The translations under genes were made by a program, and so were the position numbers. 22,061 nucleotides of DNA from Actinomycetota bacterium (GTDB lineage: Bacteria > Actinomycetota > Acidimicrobiia > Acidimicrobiales > Ilumatobacteraceae), in assembly GCA_016870295.1 (NCBI GenBank), contig VGBY01000004.1, positions 1 to 22,061 on the forward strand, in the 5' to 3' direction. The notes below the pieces were generated by a model. It was not told where the DNA came from. It did no database searches and worked only from the letters and a program-made list of their open reading frames with translations. Below, in pieces: positions 1 to 7,289 of the stretch. Each line of letters starts with the position of its first letter. The stretch's first letter is position 1.

Positions 1-1
1 T

Positions 2-487
2 GAGGTCGGCGAAATCATCATTCGCTCCAAGCAGGTGATGAAGGGCTACTGGAACATGCCGGAGGAGACTGCCAAGTCGATTCGCAACGGTTGGTTCTAC
101 ACCGGCGACGCGGCGTACACCGACAAGGACGGCTACGTCTACATTCACGACCGCATGAAAGACATGATCGTGTCCGGCGGTGAGAACGTGTACCCAGCCG
201 AGGTGGAGAATGCGTTGATGAAGCACGAATCAGTCGCCGACGTCGCCGTCATCGGTATTCCCGACGATCGTTGGGGTGAAGTGCCGTTGGCAATCGTCGT
301 GCGCAAGCCGAACGCGCAGGTCACCGAGGACGACATCGTTGCCTTCGGTCGCACGCAGTTGGCCGGCTTCAAGACACCCAAAAAGGTGGTGTGGGCCGAT
401 GCGCTGCCACGCAACCCGAGCGGCAAGATCTTGAAGAAGGATCTGCGCGCGCCGTATTGGGAAGGCCGCACCCGCCAAGTCAACTGA
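2..487 (+). CDS. Acyl-CoA ligase (AMP-binding family), C-terminal part, 5' truncated by window edge
   Basis: This is the last ~161 residues of an adenylate-forming enzyme of the fatty-acid/aromatic-acid CoA ligase class, which activates a carboxylic acid with ATP and joins it to CoA. The reading frame is open from base 2, so the start lies outside the window. Visible family motifs in order are GWFYTGD, the hinge-type DRMKDMIVSGGENVYPAEVE, and the C-terminal PSGKILKKDLR, whose catalytic lysine is encoded at 425-427. These are what is expected of a complete, functional C-terminal domain. The substrate cannot be read from this part. The next gene follows after 26 bp but seems to have its own promoter. 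The family is certain; a FadD-like role in lipid degradation is inferred from the neighbours. Confidence 0.93.
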   Translation, partial: EVGEIIIRSKQVMKGYWNMPEETAKSIRNGWFYTGDAAYTDKDGYVYIHDRMKDMIVSGGENVYPAEVENALMKHESVADVAVIGIPDDRWGEVPLAIVVRKPNAQVTEDDIVAFGRTQLAGFKTPKKVVWADALPRNPSGKILKKDLRAPYWEGRTRQVN

Positions 488-498
488 GCCGCGTTCGC

Positions 499-504
499 TA
501 GGTT
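499..504 (+). promoter_or_regulatory. Putative -10 hexamer (TAGGTT) of the LLM oxidoreductase gene
   Basis: TAGGTT lies 9 nt before the ATG at 514 and fits the TAnnnT form. No Shine-Dalgarno is seen between it and the ATG, which fits a leaderless transcript. No convincing -35 box is present. The same hexamer precedes ettA. Confidence 0.4.
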
Positions 505-513
505 CTCATCACC

Positions 514-1566
514 ATGAAAATCAGCATGATGATGAGCTACGCCGGTGGATTCGTTGAGGGGGCGCGTCGTGTCGCGGAACTGGAGAAGGCCGGGCTCGAC
601 GTGGTGTGGATACCCGAGGCGTACAGCTTTGATGCGATCTCGCAGGTCGGATATCTTGCCGCGATCACCGAGCGCGTCGAGATCGGCACCGGCATCATCA
701 ACGTGTACTCGCGCACCGCGGCGCTCACGGCGATGACAGCCGCGGGCTGTGACTATGTGTCGAACGGACGGTTCATTCTCGGTCTCGGTGCATCCGGCCC
801 GCAGGTGGTGGAAGGTTTCCACGGTCTGCCGTACGAAAAGCCGATGCAGCGCATCAAGGAATACATCGAGGTGTGCCGCGAAGTGTGGAAGCGTGAGAAG
901 GCGCTGTCGTACCAAGGCCAGACAGTGCAGGTGCCGTTGCCGGCGGGGCAGGGCACGGGGCTCGGCAAGCCGCTCAAGTTGATCAATCATCCGGTGCGCG
1001 CCGACATCCCCGTCTGGTGGGCATCGCTGAAGGGTCTCAGCGTTGAGGCAACGGCCGAACTCGCCGACGGTTGGCTACCGGTGTTCTTCGTGCCCGACAA
1101 GTTCGAAAAGGTGTGGGGGAAGGCGTTGAAGAAAGGTGCGGCGAAGCGATCGCCGTCGATGAAGCCGCTGGAGATTTCGGCCGGCGGTTTGCTGGCCATC
1201 GACGAAAAACTCGTTGGCGACGCCAAAGACAAGGTGCTCGACTTCGCGCGACCGAACGTGGCGTTGTACGTGGGCGGTATGGGTGCTCGGGGCAAGAACT
1301 TCTACAACGACATCTGTCGCGAGTACGGCTACGAAGCCGAGGCCGCGGAGATTCAAGACCTCTATCTCTCGGGCAAGAAAGAAGAAGCGGCGCGTGCCGT
1401 GCCGCGCGAGATGCTGGAACTCACCAACCTGGTCGGCCCGGCCGGTTATGTACGGGAGCGCGTCGCCGCGTTTCGTGCTGCGGGTGTGACGATGTTGTCG
1501 GTGAGCCCGGTCGGCAAGGATGCAACGGGTCAACTTGGCACGTTGCGCGAGTTGATTGACGGCTGA
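514..1566 (+). CDS. LLM class (luciferase-like) F420-dependent oxidoreductase
   Basis: A 350-residue protein of the bacterial luciferase-like TIM-barrel family, which uses coenzyme F420 or FMN to reduce or oxidise small organic substrates in the cytoplasm. The N-terminal strand (MKISMMMSYAGG), the LDVVWIPEAYSFDAI segment, ITERVEIGTGIINVYSRTAA and NGRFILGLGASGPQVVEGFHG are typical of actinobacterial F420-type members. Length and layout resemble the mycobacterial Rv3520c-like group, recalled rather than searched. The ATG at 514 begins directly at the first predicted beta strand. The gene lies downstream of an acyl-CoA ligase and converges with an MFS gene across a hairpin. F420 use is inferred from family resemblance; substrate unknown. 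Confidence 0.9.
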   Translation: MKISMMMSYAGGFVEGARRVAELEKAGLDVVWIPEAYSFDAISQVGYLAAITERVEIGTGIINVYSRTAALTAMTAAGCDYVSNGRFILGLGASGPQVVEGFHGLPYEKPMQRIKEYIEVCREVWKREKALSYQGQTVQVPLPAGQGTGLGKPLKLINHPVRADIPVWWASLKGLSVEATAELADGWLPVFFVPDKFEKVWGKALKKGAAKRSPSMKPLEISAGGLLAIDEKLVGDAKDKVLDFARPNVALYVGGMGARGKNFYNDICREYGYEAEAAEIQDLYLSGKKEEAARAVPREMLELTNLVGPAGYVRERVAAFRAAGVTMLSVSPVGKDATGQLGTLRELIDG

Positions 1567-1572
1567 GCACTC

Positions 1573-1599
1573 ACGGCGTTGACGGCAGCGTCAAGCCGT
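1573..1599. terminator. Hairpin between convergent genes, likely bidirectional terminator
   Basis: The 41-bp gap between two convergent stop codons holds an inverted repeat: ACGGC-(bulged G)-TTGACG, loop GCAG, CGTCAA-GCCGT. This gives an 11-bp stem with one bulge. There is no run of T on either side, so it is not a textbook intrinsic terminator, but its position exactly between converging genes supports that role. Confidence 0.6.
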
Positions 1600-1607
1600 A
1601 AGCACCG

Positions 1608-2834
1608 TCACGTGGGCGGCAATGCCGATGCACCCGTGCGCAGTTTTGACGTGAGCAAGAGGTACACGAGCGAGCACGCTGCAGCGATTGCACCAAAAAC
1701 GGCCACGGTGCCGCGCGCACCAATCTGTTCAGAGACGAGCCCCGCCGCAACGCTGCTGACCGCGAGGGTAAGCGTGATGAGCGCGAAGTCGCCCGCGAGC
1801 ACGCGACCACGCATCTCATCGGGCGCACGAACTTGCAGACCGTAGGTGGAGAGTGTCCACTGGGCGCCACCGCCGAGGTGCGCGAACATGACGCATGCAC
1901 AGGCAACGATCAACAGCGGTGCGGCCGATGCCGCGAGATATCCGACGGAAAAGATCATCCCCGATACGCCGCACACCAGCAACACGCGACGGAGGTCGCC
2001 TTTGGCGAATCGCGCACCGATCAACGGCCCGATGCCCGAGCCGACTCCACGCGCACCAAGCAGGAACCCGCGCCCGGCGTCGCCCGACGAGAATGCGTCG
2101 GCCGCATACACCGCGAGCTGACTGACCACGCCAGCACCTATCGCGAAGGTCATCTTCGAAGCAAGCAGCGCCATGATCATCGTGTCGCGGCGCGCGAGTT
2201 GAATCGCCTCACGCATGTCGGCGATTGGCCGCACCGGCGCGCGCTGGGACCCACGGTCTTCTTGCATCGGGCGCCGCACCATGGCGATCAATGCCGCAGC
2301 GACGACGAAGGTTGCAATATCGGCGATGAATGCAGCCTGTCGCCCGAACACCTGAGCGAAAACGCCGCCCACGCCGGCGCCGACGGCGAGCATGATTCCC
2401 CAACTCGAACCGAACAGCGCGTTTGCACTGCGCAATTCTTCGGGTGACCGCGCCAGATTCGGCACGGCGGCCTCGACTGCCGGACGCACGAATGCCGCGA
2501 ATGCCGCGATGAGGCCTTGGGCTATGAACGCCAACCAGATGCGCGAGTCGCCGATGAAGAGAAATCCGCAGGCCGCCACCGCTTGCGCCACCGAGACGAT
2601 CATCAGCACTGTGCGGCGGTCGTAGCGGTCGGCGACAGGACCACCAATCGGCGAGGCGAGGAACGACGGCAACGAGAATGCGACGAGGAGCAACGACACG
2701 AGCAGAGCTGAATCGGTGACGTCTTGCACCAATCCGGCGAGGGCGACGAAGGTGAACCAATCACCCATGAACGACAAGTTCTGGGCGATGAAGAGCAGAC
2801 GCAAGTCGCGGTTGGTGCGCAGAACGTTGGCCAT
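1608..2834 (-). CDS. MFS transporter (EntS-like / MFS_3-type exporter)
   Basis: A 408-residue, strongly hydrophobic protein of the major facilitator superfamily, expected to have about 12 membrane helices. The loop after the second helix carries the family signature GPVADRYDRR (residues 65-74). The N-terminal MANVLRTNRDLRLLFIAQNLSFMGDWFTFVAL resembles the MFS_3 group of exporters that includes enterobactin-type efflux proteins. It is probably a proton-driven exporter; the substrate cannot be told. It is the last gene of a minus-strand row, 18 bp after the nitronate monooxygenase-like gene and without an obvious ribosome binding site. It ends at the hairpin shared with the convergent oxidoreductase gene. 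Confidence 0.9.
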   Translation of the reverse strand: MANVLRTNRDLRLLFIAQNLSFMGDWFTFVALAGLVQDVTDSALLVSLLLVAFSLPSFLASPIGGPVADRYDRRTVLMIVSVAQAVAACGFLFIGDSRIWLAFIAQGLIAAFAAFVRPAVEAAVPNLARSPEELRSANALFGSSWGIMLAVGAGVGGVFAQVFGRQAAFIADIATFVVAAALIAMVRRPMQEDRGSQRAPVRPIADMREAIQLARRDTMIMALLASKMTFAIGAGVVSQLAVYAADAFSSGDAGRGFLLGARGVGSGIGPLIGARFAKGDLRRVLLVCGVSGMIFSVGYLAASAAPLLIVACACVMFAHLGGGAQWTLSTYGLQVRAPDEMRGRVLAGDFALITLTLAVSSVAAGLVSEQIGARGTVAVFGAIAAACSLVYLLLTSKLRTGASALPPT

Positions 2835-2852
2835 CAGCGATGTCGTTCGCGA

Positions 2853-3821
2853 TCAGCGAGCGGGCAGTTTGCCGATGCGCGAGAGCACCGTCTCTGCTTC
2901 GTGCACGATGCGGCGAACGAGTTCCGCCGCCGGCACGAGTTCGTTGATCGCACCGACGCCCTGACCAGCGGGGTAGAACTCACGCGCGGCGTCAACTTCG
3001 GTGCCGGTCGGATAACCGAGGTGATTTACGCCTGCTTGCATCGACGCAATCGCCTGTTGTGGGAACGGCTTCAGGTCGGCGGGGTTCTTTTCGTAGTGGC
3101 GAGTCCATTCGTTGGCAACGACGCGACAGGTCTTGCCGGTGTAGGCGCGCGAGATGGTGGTGCCGTCTTCGCTGGTGGCAAGCAACATGTCCTTGTAGCC
3201 GTTCACGGCACGTGCCTCGGGTGTGGCGATGAAGCGGGTGCCGATCCACACTCCGTCGGCACCGAGTGCAAGAGCGGCGGCGAGCCCACGACCGTCGTAC
3301 AAACCCCCGGCGGCGACGACCGGAACCTGCTCGCCGACGGCATCGACCACTTGCGGCACGAGTGCCATCGTGGCGACGGTGCCGGTGTGGCCACCGGCTT
3401 CGGTTCCTTGGGCGACGACGAAGTCGCATCCGCTCGCGACCGCGGCGACGGCATGCTTTACCTTGCCGCACATCGAGCCGACGAGAACATTGTTCTTGTG
3501 CAGCAGGTCGATCACCTCGCGCGGGACCCCGAGACCAGCGACGAAGATCGACGCACCGCCATCGATCACGGTTCGTATGCCTTTGTCGACTTGGTCGGGG
3601 AGTGCAGTCAGTAGGTCGACGCCGAACGGCTTCTGAGTGCGTTCGCGTACGAGGCGCATTTCTTCGGGGAGTTCGTGTTCGCGCATCGTAGAGGCACCGA
3701 GCGTGCCGATTCCGCCCGCCTCACTGACGGCGGCGACGAGTTCGTGGTACGACACACCACCCATGCCGGCGAGCATCACCGGAAACTCGATACCGAACAT
3801 CTCCGTCAGTCGTGTGCGCAT
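2853..3821 (-). CDS. Nitronate monooxygenase family flavoprotein
   Basis: A 322-residue FMN-dependent TIM-barrel protein of the nitronate monooxygenase / 2-nitropropane dioxygenase family. Motifs: GIEFPVMLAGMGG near the N-terminus (10-22), AQGTEAGGHTG at 137-147 with the family histidine H145, the phosphate-binding AAGGLYDG (170-177) and GADGVWIGTRF (187-197). I chose the ATG at 3821 although the open frame runs to 4136, because the upstream 105 codons read as out-of-frame antisense to the preceding gene and lack family similarity. The gene starts 10 bp after the flavoprotein gene upstream and may also have its own -10 box. FabK-like enoyl reductases share this fold, so the exact reaction is uncertain. 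Confidence 0.9.
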   Translation of the reverse strand: MRTRLTEMFGIEFPVMLAGMGGVSYHELVAAVSEAGGIGTLGASTMREHELPEEMRLVRERTQKPFGVDLLTALPDQVDKGIRTVIDGGASIFVAGLGVPREVIDLLHKNNVLVGSMCGKVKHAVAAVASGCDFVVAQGTEAGGHTGTVATMALVPQVVDAVGEQVPVVAAGGLYDGRGLAAALALGADGVWIGTRFIATPEARAVNGYKDMLLATSEDGTTISRAYTGKTCRVVANEWTRHYEKNPADLKPFPQQAIASMQAGVNHLGYPTGTEVDAAREFYPAGQGVGAINELVPAAELVRRIVHEAETVLSRIGKLPAR

Positions 3822-3828
3822 GCAGGCG

Positions 3829-3834
3829 AGATTA
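3829..3834 (-). promoter_or_regulatory. Putative internal -10 hexamer (TAATCT) before the nitronate monooxygenase gene
   Basis: On the minus strand TAATCT ends 7 nt before the ATG at 3821, with no Shine-Dalgarno between. Its TAA is the stop codon of the upstream flavoprotein gene. This fits a leaderless secondary promoter inside the row, but one hexamer without a -35 is weak evidence. Confidence 0.3.
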
Positions 3835-5046
3835 CTTCGCGTAGGCACCGCGCGACGAGAGGAAGCCGCGATGCCATCGCCGCGGCGTGAAGGCGCTCGC
3901 CCGTGGTTCGTCCTCGAACATCCAGCGCACGAACTTATCCTTGCGCCACTCGCCGTTGTCGATGATGCGCAACGCGCCGCGCGCCAGAGTTTCGTTGCCC
4001 AGCACGCGCCCGAGCACATTTGAGAGGCGATGGTCGGCGAAGAACTCACGCCGCATCGCCCTCTCGTACGTGCGACCAGGGTTCGCCTGTGTTGCTGCGT
4101 CGCCGGCGAGCATGCCCGACAACAGTGCCTGACCAATGCCCTCGCCGGTCAGCACGTCGGTGGCGCACGCCGCATCGCCGACGAAGAGCACGCTGCCGAT
4201 GTTGAGCGTTGCCGATGTGACACGTGCGGGGATTGGCCAGGCACTCACTTTGTCGTCGATCACGGCACCGTCGCCGAGTGCGGCGCGCACATGATCGCGC
4301 GCGAGCACGTCGCTCCACAGTTGCTTCATGTCACCGACTTTCTGTGAGGAACCGCGCAGAATGCCGAAACCCAAGTTGGCTCGCCCGTCAGTTAGTGGGA
4401 ATGACCAGGCGTAACCGGGTAACAGTTCCGGCTCGAACCATACGAAGAGTCGTTCACTCGCTGACCCGGTGACATTCGTGGCGTACTGGCGCAATGCGTG
4501 CCACTCGCCGAGGTACGGCGAGCGGTCGGGTTGCAGCGCTTTGCGAATCGGCGACCACATCCCGTCGGCGGCGACCACGACACGTGCGGTGAAGTCGCCC
4601 TCCGACGTGGAGACGCGATGGTCAGCGTCGTCGTTGTGCCGGCGCGCATCACGCGGCTGCTCGATCTTCGTGAATGCGACACCTTCGCGAATCTCGACTC
4701 CTTCGGCGCGAGCATGGGCAACGAGTGCCGCATCGAGATCCAGTCGCGTGGCGATCGCCGCGAATTGTCCGTCTTCTGGTAGCTGCAGATTCACCACTCG
4801 CCCCGACGGTGAGCGCAGCGTGACATCGCGACATGTCTTCCAACTGGCGACGGTCTCGGGTCGCAACCCAAGTTGGTCGAGCAGGCGCAGGGCACCCGTC
4901 GTCAACCCGTCGCCACAACATTTGTCGCGCGGGAACGTGGCCTTGTCGATCACGCGCACACCGAGACCCGCTCGCTGCGCCGTCAGTGCCGCGGCGATTC
5001 CGGCTGGTCCGGCACCCACCACGAGCACATCGCTGCGACTGGTCAC
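3832..5046 (-). CDS. Geranylgeranyl reductase family FAD-dependent oxidoreductase
   Basis: A 404-residue flavoprotein with an N-terminal FAD-binding Rossmann motif VVGAGPAGIAAA (residues 9-20) followed by FPRDKCCGDGL (38-48), the signature of the geranylgeranyl reductase / digeranylgeranylglycerophospholipid reductase group within the PHBH superfamily. A second FAD motif is visible in VLFVGDAACATDVLTGEGIGQAL. Relatives saturate isoprenoid chains, for example of menaquinone (MenJ), or act on other lipids. The GTG at 5046 is the only start close to the Rossmann strand and has a -10-like box 8 nt upstream. It heads the minus-strand row and is divergent from the SDR gene. The isoprenoid substrate is inferred only. 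Confidence 0.9.
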   Translation of the reverse strand: MTSRSDVLVVGAGPAGIAAALTAQRAGLGVRVIDKATFPRDKCCGDGLTTGALRLLDQLGLRPETVASWKTCRDVTLRSPSGRVVNLQLPEDGQFAAIATRLDLDAALVAHARAEGVEIREGVAFTKIEQPRDARRHNDDADHRVSTSEGDFTARVVVAADGMWSPIRKALQPDRSPYLGEWHALRQYATNVTGSASERLFVWFEPELLPGYAWSFPLTDGRANLGFGILRGSSQKVGDMKQLWSDVLARDHVRAALGDGAVIDDKVSAWPIPARVTSATLNIGSVLFVGDAACATDVLTGEGIGQALLSGMLAGDAATQANPGRTYERAMRREFFADHRLSNVLGRVLGNETLARGALRIIDNGEWRKDKFVRWMFEDEPRASAFTPRRWHRGFLSSRGAYAK

Positions 5047-5054
5047 GCGCGCAA

Positions 5055-5064
5055 AGGCTAGATT
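5055..5064. promoter_or_regulatory. Divergent promoter: back-to-back -10 hexamers sharing TA
   Basis: In the 66-bp gap between divergent genes, the minus strand reads TAGCCT (5060 to 5055), 8 nt before the GTG of the flavoprotein. The plus strand reads TAGATT (5059-5064), whose expected transcript would give the SDR gene a leader of ~40 nt with a good ribosome site. The two hexamers share the TA at 5059-5060. Confidence 0.45.
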
Positions 5065-5096
5065 GCGTGCGCGTCAAATGTCCGACGAAAGCGTCG

Positions 5097-5104
5097 GGAA
5101 GGAG
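5097..5104 (+). promoter_or_regulatory. Ribosome binding site of the SDR gene
   Basis: GGAAGGAG lies 8 nt before the ATG at 5113. It fixes this start and contrasts with the many genes in the window that lack such a site. Confidence 0.75.
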
Positions 5105-5112
5105 TCACGGTC

Positions 5113-6036
5113 ATGGCCAAGTTGTGTGAAGGGCGAGTGGTGGTCGTCACGGGTTCGGGACGTGGGATCGGTCGCGAGCATGCGCTCAGTTTGGCGCGTC
5201 ATGGTGCACATGTGGTGGTGAACGATCTCGGGGCTGGTGTCGATGGCAGCGGCGGCGATGCATCGCCCGCGAATCAAGTCGTGAAGGAGATCGAGGCACT
5301 CGGCGGCAGGGCCATCGCCAACGGCGATGACATCTCGTCGTTCGAGGGTGCGGAACGGTTGATCAAGGCCGCCGTCGACACATTCGGCGATCTGCACGGT
5401 GTGGTGAACAACGCCGGCATTCTGCGTGACCGCATGATGGCGAACATGAGCGAAGCGGAGTGGGACGCCGTCATCAAGGTGCATCTGAAGGGCACGTTCG
5501 CGCCGGCACACTTCGCCGCCGCATACTGGCGTGATCAATCGAAGGCCGGCAAACCGGTTGATGGTCGCATCATCAACACGACTTCTGTCTCGGGCTTGTA
5601 CGGCAACGTCGGTCAGGCAAACTACGGCGCGGCGAAGGCCGGAATCGCGGCGTTCACCGTGATCACCGCACTCGAACTTGCGCGTTACGGCGTCACCGTC
5701 AACGCAGTCGCGCCCGTCGCGCTCACGCGCATGACGGAGAACCTGCAGCCGACTCCACCAACCGACGAGGAGCGCGAGGCGCAGTCGCCGCGTTGGATTG
5801 CGCCGATCGTCACGTGGCTTGCATCGGCGGAGAGTAAGGCTGTCACTGGTCGCGTGTTCGAAGCGAGTGGGCGCACGTTCGCCATCGCCGAGGGTTGGGT
5901 GCGTGGTCCGTCGCACTCACCGGTTGACGACCCGACTCGACTGGGCCCGATCGTCGAAGAGTTGCTCGGCAAGGCCCGTGCCAACTCGGGCATGGACGGC
6001 CGCCCCGGCAGCTGGCCGCAACCACAGAAGAAGTAG
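5113..6036 (+). CDS. SDR family dehydrogenase (multifunctional-enzyme / 3-hydroxyacyl-CoA type)
   Basis: A 307-residue short-chain dehydrogenase. The cofactor loop is TGSGRGIG (13-20), followed by NNAG (99-102) and the catalytic Ser158, Tyr171 and Lys175 in NTTSVSGLYGNVGQANYGAAK. The extended N-terminal loop HVVVNDLGAGVDGSGG and the GNVGQANY segment match the dehydrogenase domain of peroxisomal multifunctional enzyme type 2 and its bacterial relatives, which act on 3-hydroxyacyl-CoA thioesters in beta-oxidation. NAD is the likely cofactor, from the acidic D38 at the end of the second strand. The nearby acyl-CoA ligase supports a lipid-degradation role. The start is set by a strong ribosome site. 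Substrate is inferred. Confidence 0.9.
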   Translation: MAKLCEGRVVVVTGSGRGIGREHALSLARHGAHVVVNDLGAGVDGSGGDASPANQVVKEIEALGGRAIANGDDISSFEGAERLIKAAVDTFGDLHGVVNNAGILRDRMMANMSEAEWDAVIKVHLKGTFAPAHFAAAYWRDQSKAGKPVDGRIINTTSVSGLYGNVGQANYGAAKAGIAAFTVITALELARYGVTVNAVAPVALTRMTENLQPTPPTDEEREAQSPRWIAPIVTWLASAESKAVTGRVFEASGRTFAIAEGWVRGPSHSPVDDPTRLGPIVEELLGKARANSGMDGRPGSWPQPQKK

Positions 6037-6044
6037 TCGCAACG

Positions 6045-6062
6045 CACGCCGACCGTGGCGTG
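6045..6062. terminator. Short hairpin between convergent genes
   Basis: CACGCC, loop GACCGT, GGCGTG form a perfect 6-bp GC-rich stem in the 51-bp gap between the SDR and GNAT stops. No T-run follows. It may end transcription from either side, but is weaker than the hairpin at 1573-1599. Confidence 0.35.
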
Positions 6063-6087
6063 ATCTGCGTCTGCAGCGTCGTCCGCG

Positions 6088-6579
6088 TCAACGCAGTCGT
6101 TTGGCGAGCATCGCGACGACGAGGCCGGGCTTCGACTCTTGCTCGCCGACCTGCTCGAAGCCGAGTCGCGCGTGGAAGCGCAGTGAGCCATCGTTGCGCG
6201 GACGAAGGTTCACCTCGCAGGTAAAGAGCGACGTCTTGCCTTCCGCGATGATGCGCCGCCCGACCTCGCCGTAGAGCGCCTCCCCGAGCCGCTGCGAGCG
6301 GTACGGCGAATCAATGACCACGCGATCGAGGTACACGAAGTCGGGGTAGCGCTCGGTAAACCACCGGTAGTTGACACCGAGATCGCGCTCGATGCCGCTC
6401 TCGAACGTGACACAGAAACCCTTCACTTCATCGTCACCGACGACGAGCGCATGCTTGGCGACGGCGAGGTCGGATTCGAGTTCGTCGCGCTCAAGCCACG
6501 ACACTGCCGGGTCGTTCTCGTTGTTCATCCGCAGCACTTCGTCAAAGTCCGCCGAGCGGAAGTCACGAACGGCGCTCAG
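6088..6579 (-). CDS. GNAT family N-acetyltransferase, probable CTG start
   Basis: A 163-residue GNAT protein if read from the CTG at 6579. The fold is visible: first strand AVRDFRSADFDEVLRMNN, the acidic second helix region, the central strand FVYLDRVVIDSPYRSQRLGEALY with the acetyl-CoA loop RSQRLG (94-99), and the C-terminal RFHARLGFEQVG. The only ATG nearby (6528, residue 18) would remove the first beta strand that the fold needs. The CTG overlaps the nucS stop (CTGA) and has GAGG 5 nt upstream, so translational coupling is likely. The open frame extends upstream to 6831 but that stretch is Arg-rich out-of-frame nucS. Substrate unknown. Confidence 0.85.
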   Translation of the reverse strand: MSAVRDFRSADFDEVLRMNNENDPAVSWLERDELESDLAVAKHALVVGDDEVKGFCVTFESGIERDLGVNYRWFTERYPDFVYLDRVVIDSPYRSQRLGEALYGEVGRRIIAEGKTSLFTCEVNLRPRNDGSLRFHARLGFEQVGEQESKPGLVVAMLAKRLR

Positions 6580-7235
6580 AACAGCCTCAGTTCGTCGATG
6601 CGCTTGCCACGCAACTCGTCGTAGTCGACTTCTTTCCAGGCGAGCCCGCGCGTTTCGGCGAGCGTTCGCGCTTGTGGCTTGATCGACTGCGCGACGAACA
6701 CGCCGCGCAAGACCCCAAGTGACGAGTCGGCGCGCAAGTACTCGAGATAACGGCCGAGTTGTTCGACCCCGTCGATTTCGCCGCGGCGTTTGACCTCGAT
6801 TGCCACCGTGGTGCCGTCGCTCGCGCGGCACAGCAAGTCGACCGGCCCGATTGCGGTGGGATACTCGCGCGAGATCAGCACGAGACCGTCCTCGATCACG
6901 GTCGGATCAGCGGCAAGTAGTTCCTGCAGATGTGCCTCGACACCATCTTTCGATAGTCCAGGGTCGTCACCGAGATCGTGCGATGAGTCGCTCAGCACTT
7001 CGTGCAACATGACCGTGAGCTTCTCGCCCTTCGGGTTGGTGATCTCCCACCGATCCGGGAATTCCTTCACTTCGTTCGGGGCGTTCATCCAGTTGAGCGG
7101 CTTGTACGCCCCACCGTCAGCGTGAATCGCAACGCAGCCGTCCGCCTTCACCATGATCAGCCGCACCGCCTCCGGTAGCGACGCTTCAAGGCGCCCGATG
7201 TAGTGCACCGTGCAACGGGCCACGACGAGACGCAT
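6576..7235 (-). CDS. nucS: Endonuclease NucS (mismatch-specific)
   Basis: A 219-residue protein recognisable as NucS/EndoMS, the nuclease that performs non-canonical mismatch repair in Actinobacteria and many archaea, which lack MutS/MutL. The N-terminal domain (MRLVVARCTVHYIGRLEASLP) mediates dimerisation and DNA binding. The C-terminal RecB-like nuclease core has GPVDLLC with D133 and VAIEVKRRG with E147 and K149. The protein ends in DELRLF, resembling a sliding-clamp binding motif. The ATG at 7235 matches the usual N-terminus. A -10-like CAGACT is 7 nt upstream. It lies between a UbiB-like gene and an overlapping GNAT gene. Confidence 0.96.
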   Translation of the reverse strand: MRLVVARCTVHYIGRLEASLPEAVRLIMVKADGCVAIHADGGAYKPLNWMNAPNEVKEFPDRWEITNPKGEKLTVMLHEVLSDSSHDLGDDPGLSKDGVEAHLQELLAADPTVIEDGLVLISREYPTAIGPVDLLCRASDGTTVAIEVKRRGEIDGVEQLGRYLEYLRADSSLGVLRGVFVAQSIKPQARTLAETRGLAWKEVDYDELRGKRIDELRLF

Positions 7236-7289
7236 TTCGCCAAGTCTGGCAAAGTCGCGGTCGGTGAGCGAAAGCGACGGGCGAGGGCG

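Noticed and set aside
2724..3614. 296-codon open frame on + opposite the nitronate monooxygenase and MFS genes
   Set aside because: Spans two real minus-strand genes and their gap; no domain, low hydrophobic pattern.
3822..4136. N-terminal extension of the nitronate monooxygenase frame
   Set aside because: It lies within the upstream flavoprotein gene in another frame, is Arg/Ser/Cys-rich and precedes a clean family N-terminus at 3821.
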